From Bacteroidales bacterium (GTDB lineage: Bacteria; Bacteroidota; Bacteroidia; Bacteroidales; Paludibacteraceae), in NCBI GenBank assembly GCA_015061145.1, contig SUXD01000001.1:124001-188000 (forward strand): DNA of 64,000 nt, written 5' to 3'. Shown one piece after another: positions 34,959 to 43,780 of this stretch; within the stretch, counting starts at the first letter, position 1; each line of letters begins with the position of its first letter. Under the pieces are notes generated by a model. It was given only the letters and a program-made list of their open reading frames with translations. It was not told the origin of the DNA and did not search any database. The position numbers and the translations under genes are program-made.

Positions 34959-35678
34959 TTAGAAATAGTAACCAACAGAGAGTTGGAATGCATTCATGTG
35001 CATTTTTACATCTACATCATCAATATCGTAGTAATCATCGTCGTCATCCCAATACCAATCATCGTCATCGAGTTCTGCATCTTTGTTATCCTTGATGCGA
35101 TTGAGCAATCCGAAATCAATGCTTAATTGACCGTAGAAGTTTTTGAGGAAGTTTACACCAACACCAAATCCGAATTTCACATCAAATCTTTTGACATTGC
35201 CTTCGTGGTCAGCATCAGAAACATCTTCGCCATCGTATTTTTCTTTACCGTTGAAGTGGTTGTATTTGTAAACTTTTTCTCCTTTGTTTCTGTCGATATA
35301 AGAGAGACCTAAATTCAATTTAGGACCAGCAAAACCATAGATGCCGAAATTGTCGCTGAAGTTGTGGGTGTATACAAATTGAACAGGAATAGTGAGGTCA
35401 TGGAATCTTTCGCTGATTTTGTTGTCGCCTTGTTCCAATATTTTTTCACCAGCATATTTGTAGAGCAATCCGGTTTTGATACCCAGATGTTCGTCGAAAC
35501 CATAATGCAATACTGGACCTACTTGTATACCATTGATTCCGTCAGAAGTTTTGATGCCTCCAATTTTCATTTTCATGATGTCATGGGCGTAACCAATTTC
35601 AGCACCAAATTTTAAGCCTTGCGCCGAAACAGACAATGCTGCTACAGCAAATGCAAACAATAATGTAATTTTTTTCAT
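34959..35678 (-). CDS. Outer membrane beta-barrel protein (OMP_b-brl type porin family)
   Basis: 239 residues. Signal peptide MKKITLLFAFAVAALSVSAQ ending at residue 20, then barrel strands (GLKFGAEIGYAHD, GIYGFAGPKLNLGLSY) and a terminal aromatic strand FQLSVGYYF. Residues about 200-224 form an extreme Asp/Tyr/Trp-rich stretch (13 or more Asp), likely an extracellular loop. The start at 35678 is set by the signal peptide; a TAtcTTTGC -7 box lies at 35726-35718. Monocistronic. Function of this family is unknown. Confidence 0.88.
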   Translation of the reverse strand: MKKITLLFAFAVAALSVSAQGLKFGAEIGYAHDIMKMKIGGIKTSDGINGIQVGPVLHYGFDEHLGIKTGLLYKYAGEKILEQGDNKISERFHDLTIPVQFVYTHNFSDNFGIYGFAGPKLNLGLSYIDRNKGEKVYKYNHFNGKEKYDGEDVSDADHEGNVKRFDVKFGFGVGVNFLKNFYGQLSIDFGLLNRIKDNKDAELDDDDWYWDDDDDYYDIDDVDVKMHMNAFQLSVGYYF

Positions 35679-35840
35679 GTTTTCTAATTTTTTAGAATTA
35701 ATAATTGAATTATCGCTGCAAAGATAATACATTGATACGAAAAAGTGTAAAAAACAGATAAAAATATGTGCAATGGAGTCCAAAACAAGTTTAAAAAAGC
35801 CGAGACAGTTTATTGTTTATCAATTTACTTTCAAGATACA

Positions 35841-36662
35841 TCATACATCAAATAATAATGACGATTGAAAAATGTCAATGGTTTTCCTGATTTTCTCTGT
35901 GTTCATGGATATATTGCAAAACGGCAGACTGTTGTTGGGGAGAACCCATTGTTCGGCATCGGACAGGTTCATTTTTCGGGCGAATTTCAGAAATGTGTTA
36001 TAGCAGTTTTCGTTGTTTTCGGCACCGAAATTGTAGGCGCCGCCCGGAATGTCGAAGCATTTTTCGAAGTTCTCTACCACAGAATTCACATCGGTGAACC
36101 CGCGATATTCGTTGGTCGATACGAGCAATGGCTTTTTTGTTTTGTAAGCGTCAAGCAGGAGCGTAAGGATATTGGTGTTCACCTTGTCGCTGTCGGGGGC
36201 GTCGTACATCCATGTCAGGCGCAGCGCCACGGCCGAGGGCAGCAGTTCGAAAACCTGTTTCTCGGCTTCCATCTTGTTGCGTCCGTAAACATCCGTAGGC
36301 GCAAGGGGAGTGCCTTCAGTGAGTGCGCCTCTTTGTTTTGTGCCGTTGTACACTTGGTCGGAACTCATGAAGAGCAGTTTTGCCTTGTGCGCGAGGCATG
36401 CATGGGCGATGTTCACGGTGCCGTCCACGTTCACTTTTTGCGCCAGTTCGGGATGCCGCTCGGCGGTGGAGGGGTTGGAAATGGCGGCGCAATGTATCAC
36501 AAAGTCGGGGTGTACGATGTCGAAGGTTTGCATCACGGAAAGTGCATTGGTAATGTCGAGCTCGTGGTGTGTAAGTGCGACGACATGGTATTTATTTTTG
36601 TATCTTATGGCTGTTCTGTATCCCAGAAATCCGTTTGCGCCGGTGATGAGCAGTGTTTTCAT
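35841..36662 (-). CDS. RmlD-like NAD(P)-dependent sugar-nucleotide reductase (extended SDR)
   Basis: 273 residues. Rossmann motif LLITGANGFLGYRTA at the N-terminus, HCAAISNPSTAERHPELA, the catalytic SSDQVYNG with Ser, and Tyr/Lys in YGRNKMEAEK. The pattern is that of dTDP-4-dehydrorhamnose reductase, but no other rhamnose genes are near, so another substrate is possible. It follows recG by 8 nt in a run ispD-recG-this gene. Confidence 0.85.
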   Translation of the reverse strand: MKTLLITGANGFLGYRTAIRYKNKYHVVALTHHELDITNALSVMQTFDIVHPDFVIHCAAISNPSTAERHPELAQKVNVDGTVNIAHACLAHKAKLLFMSSDQVYNGTKQRGALTEGTPLAPTDVYGRNKMEAEKQVFELLPSAVALRLTWMYDAPDSDKVNTNILTLLLDAYKTKKPLLVSTNEYRGFTDVNSVVENFEKCFDIPGGAYNFGAENNENCYNTFLKFARKMNLSDAEQWVLPNNSLPFCNISMNTEKIRKTIDIFQSSLLFDV

Positions 36663-36670
36663 GATATGGT

Positions 36671-38773
36671 TCAGCTTATTTCGCTAAGGTCGGTTCTAAT
36701 ATGCGTCATTTTAGCGAGTTGCACGGGCAACAGGCTGTTTTGCTGTTTTTCCAGCCGAGGGTCGTCTTGCAGAATCTCGAGTGCCACTTTTCTGGCGAAC
36801 TCAAGGATGTGTTCGTCTTTGGCGAGGTTGGCAATGCGCAGTTCGAAGGGGAGTCCGCTTTGCGCTGTTCCTTCCATGTCGCCAGGACCGCGCATTTTCA
36901 GATCGGCCTCCGAAATCTCGAATCCGTCATTGGTCTGCACCATGATTTCCAACCGTTGTTTTGTTTCTTGCGAAATCTGATACGGACTCATCAGGATGCA
37001 GTACGACTGGTTGCTGCCTCGTCCCACGCGTCCGCGCAGCTGGTGCAGCTGCGATAGGCCGAAACGGTTGGCGTTTTCTATTATCATCACGGTTGCGTTG
37101 GGCACATTCACGCCCACTTCTATCACCGTGGTGGCCACCATGATTTGTGCTTCGCCGCGTACAAATTTCTGCATTTCTTCTTCTTTTTCGGCAGGTTTCA
37201 TTTTTCCGTGCACCATGCAGATGTTGAATTCTGGAAACTTCTTTTTTACATCTTCGTAGCCGTCTTCAAGATTTTTCAGGTCTATTTTCTCCGATTCTTG
37301 AATGAGCGGATAGACGATATATATTTGCCTTCCGCTCTGCACCTGTGTGCGGATGAAGTTGTTTATTGATTCCCTTTTGTTGTCGTAATAATGATAGGTT
37401 TGTATGGGTGTTCTTCCTGGTGGCAGCTCGTCAATGACCGACACGCGCAAGTCACCATAGATGGTCATGGCCAAAGTTCGCGGGATAGGGGTGGCGGTCA
37501 TTACAAGGATGTGCGGCGGTGTGTCGTTTTTGCTCCATAGTTTAGCGCGCTGTTCTACGCCGAAGCGGTGTTGCTCGTCGATGACAACGAGCCCTAGATT
37601 CTGAAATTGCACCGTGTCTTCAATCAGGGCGTGTGTGCCTATCAGTATATGCAGCGAGCCGTTGCGCAGGGCGGAGTGTATTTCGTCTCGCTCTTTCTTC
37701 TTGGTGGATCCTGTGAGCAGCGCTATGTTTACGCCGGTGCCTTGCAGCATTTCCGACAAATTCAAGTAGTGTTGTGTGGCTAGAATTTCAGTAGGCGCCA
37801 TCATGCAGGCTTGATAATTGTTGTCGGCAGCCATTAGCATAGCCATGAGTGCCACAAGGGTTTTGCCGCTTCCTACGTCGCCTTGCAGCAGACGGTTCAT
37901 CTGTTTTCCGCTTCCCACATCGCTCCTGATTTCGCGCAGTACGCGTTTTTGTGCGTTGGTCAGTTCAAATGGCAGATTGTTTTTATAAAAGCGGTTAAAG
38001 TAATCGCCGATATGAGGGAATAGCAGTCCGCCTGTATTGTTTTCTCTGTGAATGCGCTTCCGCAAAATGCTCAGCTGTATGTAGAACAATTCTTCAAATT
38101 TCAATCGGTTTTGTGCCGATTTCAGCAGTTCTTGGCTTACAGGGAAATGTACATTCCGCAAGGCGTAGTTGAGTCGCATGAAACGGTATTTCTCAATCAG
38201 GTATTCGGGCAGCGATTCTGGCTGCGGGTATTCTTGCAGGTGCTTGACTGCAGCGTACATAATGGTTTGCAGCGCCTTTGAGTTCAGAAATGCGCTTTTC
38301 ATCTTTTCGGTGGTGTTGTACATGGCTTGCAGTCCGTTCACTTTCATCTCATTCATGGGGTTCTGCTCGTCTATTTCGGGATGTACAATGCTGAATTTTC
38401 CGCCGAAGAAAACAGGTTTCCCGAAAACATAGAATTCTGTGTTCGGCTTGTTTGAGAATTTGTTCTCAACATATTTCAAGCCTTTGAACCAGGTGAGTTC
38501 CATTTTTCCGGTGTTGTCGGCAAAGGTGGCGGTGATGCGCTTTTTGCGCCCTTCGCCTATGGTCTGAAATCCCGAAATGTATCCACGCAACTGCACATAA
38601 GGCATGTCGGGGCGCAAGTCGCGTACGCTGTATATGTGGCTGCGGTCGACATACCGATAGGGGAAGTAGTGCAGCAAATCGTCGATGGATTTGATGCCCA
38701 ACTCGGTTTCGAGCAGTTTGGCGCGTTGCGGCCCTACGCCCTTCAGATATTGCAGTTCTTTTATTTCTGGCAT
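36671..38773 (-). CDS. recG: ATP-dependent DNA helicase RecG
   Basis: 700 residues; remodels stalled replication forks and recombination intermediates. The wedge/OB domain occupies about 1-240 (LQYLKGVGPQRAKLLE at the start, PYVQLRGYISGF). The helicase core has Walker A GDVGSGKTLVALMAM, DEQHRFGVEQR (motif II), MTATPIPRTLAMT (motif III), and motif VI QLRGRVGRG. Its first 13 bases overlap the end of ispD. Confidence 0.97.
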   Translation of the reverse strand: MPEIKELQYLKGVGPQRAKLLETELGIKSIDDLLHYFPYRYVDRSHIYSVRDLRPDMPYVQLRGYISGFQTIGEGRKKRITATFADNTGKMELTWFKGLKYVENKFSNKPNTEFYVFGKPVFFGGKFSIVHPEIDEQNPMNEMKVNGLQAMYNTTEKMKSAFLNSKALQTIMYAAVKHLQEYPQPESLPEYLIEKYRFMRLNYALRNVHFPVSQELLKSAQNRLKFEELFYIQLSILRKRIHRENNTGGLLFPHIGDYFNRFYKNNLPFELTNAQKRVLREIRSDVGSGKQMNRLLQGDVGSGKTLVALMAMLMAADNNYQACMMAPTEILATQHYLNLSEMLQGTGVNIALLTGSTKKKERDEIHSALRNGSLHILIGTHALIEDTVQFQNLGLVVIDEQHRFGVEQRAKLWSKNDTPPHILVMTATPIPRTLAMTIYGDLRVSVIDELPPGRTPIQTYHYYDNKRESINNFIRTQVQSGRQIYIVYPLIQESEKIDLKNLEDGYEDVKKKFPEFNICMVHGKMKPAEKEEEMQKFVRGEAQIMVATTVIEVGVNVPNATVMIIENANRFGLSQLHQLRGRVGRGSNQSYCILMSPYQISQETKQRLEIMVQTNDGFEISEADLKMRGPGDMEGTAQSGLPFELRIANLAKDEHILEFARKVALEILQDDPRLEKQQNSLLPVQLAKMTHIRTDLSEIS

Positions 38774-39456
38774 GCAGCGTTGTTTTGTTCAAAAATGGCG
38801 TTGGCGATGAGCAGGTCGGTCGGCGTGGTGATTTTTATGTTTTGGCAGCTTCCTTCCACCAATTTGATGTGGTGTCCGGCCGCTTCCATCACGCTGGCGT
38901 CGTCGGTGAACGAATGGGCGGTGGGCAGTCCTTTTTCGTAGGCTGCTTTCAGGGTGCGCAGGTCGAATACTTGCGGTGTCTGTACGGTTCTGAATCGTGA
39001 ACGGTCTTCGGCGTGGCTGCCCGAAGCGTCGATTTGCCGCAGCGAGTCGGTGACGGGCACAGCCGGAATGGCGCCGTATTCTCCTGGTTTAAGGTCGAAA
39101 CATTCGTCTATCACTTGCGCCGGCACTAAAGGCCTCACGCCGTCGTGAATGCCGACAATGCCCTCTGTGGGCATGGTGTCGAGGGCGTTTTTCACTGAAT
39201 GGAAACGGGTTTCGCCGCCAGGCACAATACGCAGGTTGGAGATGGAGAAACTGTATTTCTGGCACAATTCGTTCCAATAGTCGAATTGCTCTTTGGGGAG
39301 CACAACGATTTTTTCCGCGTTGCTGTCCCATCGGTCGAAAGCCTCGATGGTTCGCATCAGCACAGGTTTTCCGGCGATGCAGAGGAATTGCTTCGGTATG
39401 TCTGTTTTCATGCGAAGTCCTTTGCCTCCAGCCACTATCACGATGTATCTTTTCAT
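38761..39456 (-). CDS. ispD: 2-C-methyl-D-erythritol 4-phosphate cytidylyltransferase
   Basis: 231 residues; third step of the MEP isoprenoid pathway. N-terminal nucleotide-binding VAGGKGLRMKTDIPKQFL, VGIHDGVRPLVP in the middle and RFRTVQTPQVFD followed by TDDASVMEAAGH, all signatures of IspD. First gene of an operon with recG (13-nt overlap) and the RmlD-like gene. Confidence 0.96.
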   Translation of the reverse strand: MKRYIVIVAGGKGLRMKTDIPKQFLCIAGKPVLMRTIEAFDRWDSNAEKIVVLPKEQFDYWNELCQKYSFSISNLRIVPGGETRFHSVKNALDTMPTEGIVGIHDGVRPLVPAQVIDECFDLKPGEYGAIPAVPVTDSLRQIDASGSHAEDRSRFRTVQTPQVFDLRTLKAAYEKGLPTAHSFTDDASVMEAAGHHIKLVEGSCQNIKITTPTDLLIANAIFEQNNAACQK

Positions 39457-39596
39457 TGGTCAGTCTGATTCCGTCAGAAACAAAATTAGCAAAAAAATGT
39501 GATTTTTATCACACGGAGCTCTCTTTCATGTCAAAAATCTCTGATTTTGCCCTATAAACTGCCGACTATTTATTAACTTTGCAAAAAACAACGGTT

Positions 39597-40085
39597 ATGA
39601 AACAAAGATTTGTGTGTATTTGGGTGGCTTTTTTTGCGTTTGCTTCAATGTTTGCGCAAGTGGCGTCGGTCAAAGAGAACGAGTTTTTGAAAAACTTGAC
39701 ATCCTACAGCGCTCACGAGGGTGTTGTGCGCATTATGCAGGATGCCCGTCTTCCGATTGCCATAGCCGAGCGTAAATCGTACAAAGAGGATGCGGAAGTG
39801 CCGTATATTCTTATTTCGGGCTATCGTGTGCAAGTCTATTCGAGCAATGTGCCGCAGACTGCCCGCAGCGAAGCCTTCTCGATGGAGACGAAGGTAAAGG
39901 AAAAAATGCCGGATGTTCCGTCGTATGTGTCGTTCAACTCGCCTTTCTGGAAAGTGCGTCTTGGCGACTGCCGTACCTATCAGGATGCCATGTCGCTCTT
40001 GGCGCAGGTGCGAAAGGCATTTCCCGAATATAAGAATAACTGTTACATTGTAAAAGAAGATAATATCAGAATCTCAATAAAATAA
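39597..40085 (+). CDS. SPOR domain-containing exported protein
   Basis: 162 residues. Signal peptide 1-21 ([13 protein letters not shown]). The C-terminal SPOR domain (about 70-155: [25 protein letters not shown]) binds glycan strands lacking stem peptides, usually at division sites. The start at 39597 (MKQRFVC) fits a TAacTTTGC box at 39574-39582; the TTTG upstream of it (39546-39549) is 24 nt away, longer than usual. It ends 2 nt before folE, so the two genes are co-transcribed. Confidence 0.85.
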   Translation: MKQRFVCIWVAFFAFASMFAQVASVKENEFLKNLTSYSAHEGVVRIMQDARLPIAIAERKSYKEDAEVPYILISGYRVQVYSSNVPQTARSEAFSMETKVKEKMPDVPSYVSFNSPFWKVRLGDCRTYQDAMSLLAQVRKAFPEYKNNCYIVKEDNIRISIK

Positions 40086-40087
40086 GC

Positions 40088-40672
40088 ATGGCAATGTCGG
40101 ACGAAGACAGCAAGAAAACACAGGAGCTATCGGCTTGTTACAGCAAAATAATCACACTTTTAGGTGAGGATGTGAAGCGCGAAGGGCTCATAAAGACCCC
40201 AGAAAGAGTGGCCAAGGCAATGCAGTTTCTCATGAGCGGTTATGCGCAAGATCCGCACGAAGTGTTGCGTTCTGCTACATTTACAGAGGATTACCAGCAG
40301 ATGGTGATTGTCAAGGATATTGATTTCTATTCGATGTGCGAACATCACATGTTGCCATTCTTCGGTAAAGCGCATGTGGCTTACATTCCCAACAAGCATA
40401 TTACCGGATTGAGCAAAATTGCGCGTGTGGTAGATATTTATGCGCGCCGCATGCAGCTGCAAGAGCGTCTGACAACCCAAATAAAAGAGTGCATTCAGGA
40501 AACCCTCAACCCGCTGGGTGTGATAGTGGTGATAGAGGCGCAGCACATGTGCATGCAGATGCGCGGTGTTCAGAAGCAGCATTCTATTACTACTACATCT
40601 GATTTCACGGGTGTTTTCGAAGAGGCAACCACACGCGAAGAGTTTCTCTCGCTGATACGCAACAGCCGATAG
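40088..40672 (+). CDS. folE: GTP cyclohydrolase I
   Basis: 194 residues; converts GTP to dihydroneopterin triphosphate at the entry to folate synthesis. Zinc ligands are seen in [20 protein letters not shown] and in [36 protein letters not shown] is the family signature. It follows the SPOR gene by 2 nt. Confidence 0.97.
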   Translation: MAMSDEDSKKTQELSACYSKIITLLGEDVKREGLIKTPERVAKAMQFLMSGYAQDPHEVLRSATFTEDYQQMVIVKDIDFYSMCEHHMLPFFGKAHVAYIPNKHITGLSKIARVVDIYARRMQLQERLTTQIKECIQETLNPLGVIVVIEAQHMCMQMRGVQKQHSITTTSDFTGVFEEATTREEFLSLIRNSR

Positions 40673-40686
40673 TCAATCTGTTCTTA

Positions 40687-41613
40687 TCAACTGTGTAACG
40701 TGGCAAGGTATTCTTGCTCTGTTTGTCCGGGTGTGGCCACAAGTGTGGCTTTTTTCCCTAGAAAAGCAAGGTCCATGATGGAGGTATAGCCGGCGCGGCA
40801 GATGATGTGCGGCGTTTGGATGAGCAGTTGCATCATTTCGGCATCGTTCAGGTGCGAGACGATGCGCAGACGGTTGATTCTCCGCTCACTGATTTCGGCT
40901 TGCGGTTTCCCTTCTATGATGATGCAGTCTTGGTCGAGTGCCGACAGTTTTTCTGTCAGTTCGTTTTCGAAAATGGTGCGTTGCGGTTCAGGGCCCGACA
41001 CTATGGCTGCCGTATGGTAACGGGGCATGCTGTCGCTTGGCGTGATGATGCTGAAACGCGACAATATGCCTATGAATCGTGCATTGGACGGCAACGGATA
41101 TTTGTGAGCCAAATCGCCTGCGAGTTTCAATTGTTCATTGTCGGGAATCCAGCATTCGTCGTATTTGTTTATGAAAAAACGGTGTAACCGCCAGACGGAT
41201 TTTTCCATAAATTTCAGTCCCGATGGCATTTTCACCATCAGTTGGTGTGTGATGTATACGCAGTGTATGTGGTGATTCCAGAGCCCAAAGCGGTTGTCGG
41301 AAATGACGGTGTCGATACCGTATTCTGCAATGATTTTTTTCAGGGTCTGATGTTCAATGAATATGCCTTTGAGTATTGCAGGCAGACATTTGAGCATTGC
41401 CCAGACTTGTGTTTTGCCCTTGCTGTAGTTGATGTTGTACGATGGCAGTTCGATGAATGTCAGTTCGGAAAATGTCGTTTTCAGCAGTTGCATCGGATAG
41501 CCGTCGGCGGCAATGACGACCCGGTTGCCTTCGTCGATGAGACGACGGATGATAGGGATGCAACGCGAGGCGTGTCCTAGTCCCCAGTTGAGCGGGCAAA
41601 CGAGATAAGTCAT
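40687..41613 (-). CDS. MurG/GT28-like glycosyltransferase, possibly shortened at the C-terminus
   Basis: 308 residues. The N-terminus YLVCPLNWGLGHASRCIPIIRRL has the GGxGH-like donor loop of GT-B enzymes, and the C-terminal domain ends with IICRAGYTSIMDLAFLGKKATLVATPGQTEQEYLA, the UDP-sugar binding part of GT28. After EYLATLHS the frame stops; I would expect another 30-50 residues (a final helix that packs back on the N-domain). A truncation is possible, but no frameshifted remainder is evident in the 14 nt before folE. Confidence 0.8.
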   Translation of the reverse strand: MTYLVCPLNWGLGHASRCIPIIRRLIDEGNRVVIAADGYPMQLLKTTFSELTFIELPSYNINYSKGKTQVWAMLKCLPAILKGIFIEHQTLKKIIAEYGIDTVISDNRFGLWNHHIHCVYITHQLMVKMPSGLKFMEKSVWRLHRFFINKYDECWIPDNEQLKLAGDLAHKYPLPSNARFIGILSRFSIITPSDSMPRYHTAAIVSGPEPQRTIFENELTEKLSALDQDCIIIEGKPQAEISERRINRLRIVSHLNDAEMMQLLIQTPHIICRAGYTSIMDLAFLGKKATLVATPGQTEQEYLATLHS

Positions 41614-41648
41614 TGATAATGATTAATTCGAATTGGCAATCCGTCTGT

Positions 41649-42413
41649 TTACCCCGCTACCATTACATCAAATCCCCATACGCGCGCCTTTTGGGCAATT
41701 TTTTTCAATTCGTCCACGGTGATTTTTTCTAGGTTCTTTTCGGGTGTGGCACGGTCGATGGCGTAAATCATGATTTGTTTAGGCTGTATTTTTTTGATGG
41801 CTTCCAGCCAGCTGTTCACATGCTCGTCTGTGGTGTTGTCGAATTTCACGCCGTTGTGTTCACCGCGCAGAAAGATAGTTTGTATGATGACATTCCCGTT
41901 GAATTTCCGCAGGTTCTCAACCAGTTTCTCCACTTCTACATTTCCTGTCGGTTGGTCGATGAGGTTGACGAGCTCTTGCGAAGCGGCGTCGAGTTTCAGT
42001 ATGTTGTTGTCCACCTTGCAGAGTGCTTTGAACACCGATTCCTTGTGTATGCAGGTGGAGTTGCTCAGCACGCTTATTTTGGCTTCGGGGAAATATTTGT
42101 TGCGCAGGATGATGGTGTCGTCGATGATTCCGGCAAAGTCGTGATGCAGTGTCGGTTCGCCGTTGCCCGAGAAAGTAATGACATCGGGGCATTCGCCTTT
42201 CGATTTCATATCACTCAGTTTGGCGTCGAGTGCAAGGCGCACTTCTTCGCGGGTAGGAATGCGTTTGTCTTCGTAGTCGGCATTGTAGCCGCATTCGCAG
42301 TAGATGCAGTTGAAGGTGCACAACTTTCCGTTGGCTGGCAGTAGGTTTATGCCGAGCGAAATGCCCAGTCTGCGGCTTTTTATGGGTCCGAATACAATCT
42401 GATTGAATAGCAT
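41649..42413 (-). CDS. Radical SAM protein (COG0731-like)
   Basis: 254 residues. A cluster motif C-TFN-C-IY-C near residue 33 binds the 4Fe-4S cluster and SAM; GNGEPTLHHDFAGI follows as the GGE-like SAM motif. N-terminal FGPIKSRRLGISLGINLLP is typical of the group related to wyosine-type radical SAM proteins. Substrate unknown. Confidence 0.88.
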   Translation of the reverse strand: MLFNQIVFGPIKSRRLGISLGINLLPANGKLCTFNCIYCECGYNADYEDKRIPTREEVRLALDAKLSDMKSKGECPDVITFSGNGEPTLHHDFAGIIDDTIILRNKYFPEAKISVLSNSTCIHKESVFKALCKVDNNILKLDAASQELVNLIDQPTGNVEVEKLVENLRKFNGNVIIQTIFLRGEHNGVKFDNTTDEHVNSWLEAIKKIQPKQIMIYAIDRATPEKNLEKITVDELKKIAQKARVWGFDVMVAG

Positions 42414-42416
42414 TGA

Positions 42417-42481
42417 TTAATGTATAATGTATGATGTATAAATGTATGAGTTGAAAGTCTGCGTCAAAGTCGTCTCGTTTC
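42417..42481 (+). repeat. Copy D of the composite intergenic repeat
   Basis: TAATGTATAATGTATGATGT followed by GAAAGTCTGCGTCAAAGTCG and TCTCGTTTC. The GTATGATGTAT part is the complement of the ACATCATACAT units in copies B and H. Runs up to the ychF stop codon. Confidence 0.6.
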
Positions 42482-43583
42482 ACACATTGAATCTGAAGTG
42501 CATGATGTCGCCGTCCTGCACGAGGTAGTCTTTTCCTTCGATGCTGAGTTTTCCTGCATCGCGGCAAGCGGCTTCCGAACCGAGTTCCACAAAATCCTTG
42601 TACTTGATGACTTCAGCACGGATGAAACCTTTTTCAAAGTCGGTGTGGATGACACCGGCGCATTGTGGCGCTTTGCTGCCGTCCATGAATGTCCATGCGC
42701 GCACCTCGTCGCTTCCTGCGGTAAGGAAAGTCTTCAGGTTGAGGAGGCTGTAGGCTGATTTTATCAGTCGGTTGACGCCCGATTCTTTCAGTCCCACCTC
42801 TTCGAGGAACATTTGGCGTTCTTCGTAGGTTTCAAGTTCAGCTATTTCCGACTCTATTTTAGCGGCTACTACCAGCACTTCGGCATTTTCAGCTTTAACG
42901 GCTTCTTTCACTTGCTCTACATATTTGTTTCCGTTCACTGCCGAGGCTTCGTCTACATTGCAGACATACATCACGGGTTTGTTAGTGAGCAGGAACATTT
43001 CTTTGGCTACGGCTTCTTCCTCTTTCGATTCGAGTGCGACGGTGCGTGCCGATAGCCCTTGTTCCAAAGCGGCTTTGTAGCGCAACAGCACATCTACGGC
43101 GAGTTTCGCCTGTTTGTCGCCGCCCACTTGCGCTTGCTTTTGTATTTTCTGCAAGCGGCTTTCTACTGTTTCGAGGTCTTTCAGTTGCAGTTCGGCGTCA
43201 ATTATCTCTTTGTCGCGTATGGGGTTTACATTGCCGTCGACATGTACCACATTGGGGTCGTCGAAGCAGCGCAACACATGCAGTATGGCGTCCGTCTCGC
43301 GAATGTTGGCGAGGAATTTGTTGCCCAGTCCTTCGCCTTTGCTTGCCCCTTTCACCAGTCCGGCGATGTCCACTATTTCCACGGTGGTGGGTATGACGCG
43401 TTGCGGTTTGCAGAGTTCGGCGAGTTTGTTCAGTCGCTCGTCGGGTACGGTGATTACCCCAACATTAGGTTCGATGGTACAGAACGGGAAGTTGGCCGAT
43501 TGCGCTTTGGCGTTCGACAAACAGTTAAAAAGGGTGGATTTCCCTACATTCGGAAGTCCTACGATGCCACATTGAAGAGCCAT
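42480..43583 (-). CDS. ychF: Redox-regulated ATPase YchF (Obg family)
   Basis: 367 residues. G1 GIVGLPNVGKSTLFNCLS at the N-terminus, DIAGLVKGASKGEGLGNKFL as G3, and VMYVCNVDE in place of the usual NKxD, which fits YchF's preference for ATP. The C-terminal TGS domain ends with EGKDYLVQDGDIMHFRFNV. A conserved ribosome-associated ATPase of uncertain role. Confidence 0.97.
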   Translation of the reverse strand: MALQCGIVGLPNVGKSTLFNCLSNAKAQSANFPFCTIEPNVGVITVPDERLNKLAELCKPQRVIPTTVEIVDIAGLVKGASKGEGLGNKFLANIRETDAILHVLRCFDDPNVVHVDGNVNPIRDKEIIDAELQLKDLETVESRLQKIQKQAQVGGDKQAKLAVDVLLRYKAALEQGLSARTVALESKEEEAVAKEMFLLTNKPVMYVCNVDEASAVNGNKYVEQVKEAVKAENAEVLVVAAKIESEIAELETYEERQMFLEEVGLKESGVNRLIKSAYSLLNLKTFLTAGSDEVRAWTFMDGSKAPQCAGVIHTDFEKGFIRAEVIKYKDFVELGSEAACRDAGKLSIEGKDYLVQDGDIMHFRFNV

Positions 43584-43628
43584 AGTAATGTGAGTTTAAT
43601 ATCTAAAGTTAAAAGTCAAAAGTAATTA

Positions 43629-43720
43629 TTGAGCTTCGGACGTTGAACGTTGTCGAAACGTCGAAGTGTGGCTTCGACTATGCTCAGCCGCCAATTTCAA
43701 ATACGCTCAATGAACGTTGT
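43629..43720. repeat. REP-like palindromic region
   Basis: Nested inverted repeats: TTGAGC (43629) with GCTCAA (43705), and GTCGAAG (43660-43666) with CTTCGAC (43672-43678). TGAACGTTGT occurs twice in direct orientation (43644 and 43711). The GGCTTCGACTATGCTCAGCC part resembles dispersed repeats widespread in Bacteroidota genomes. Noncoding, between ychF and trpS. Confidence 0.5.
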
Positions 43721-43778
43721 TTCTAATTTCTAAGTTATTTTTGCGTCAGTGTCTGCGTCAAAGTTGTCTCGTCTCTCG
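43719..43778 (+). repeat. Copy E of the composite intergenic repeat
   Basis: GTTTCTAATTTCTAAGTT, then TTGCGTCAGTGTC, TGCGTCAAAGTTGTCTC and GTCTCTCGC. Closest in order to copy G. It directly abuts the REP-like region. Confidence 0.6.
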
Positions 43779-43780
43779 CT

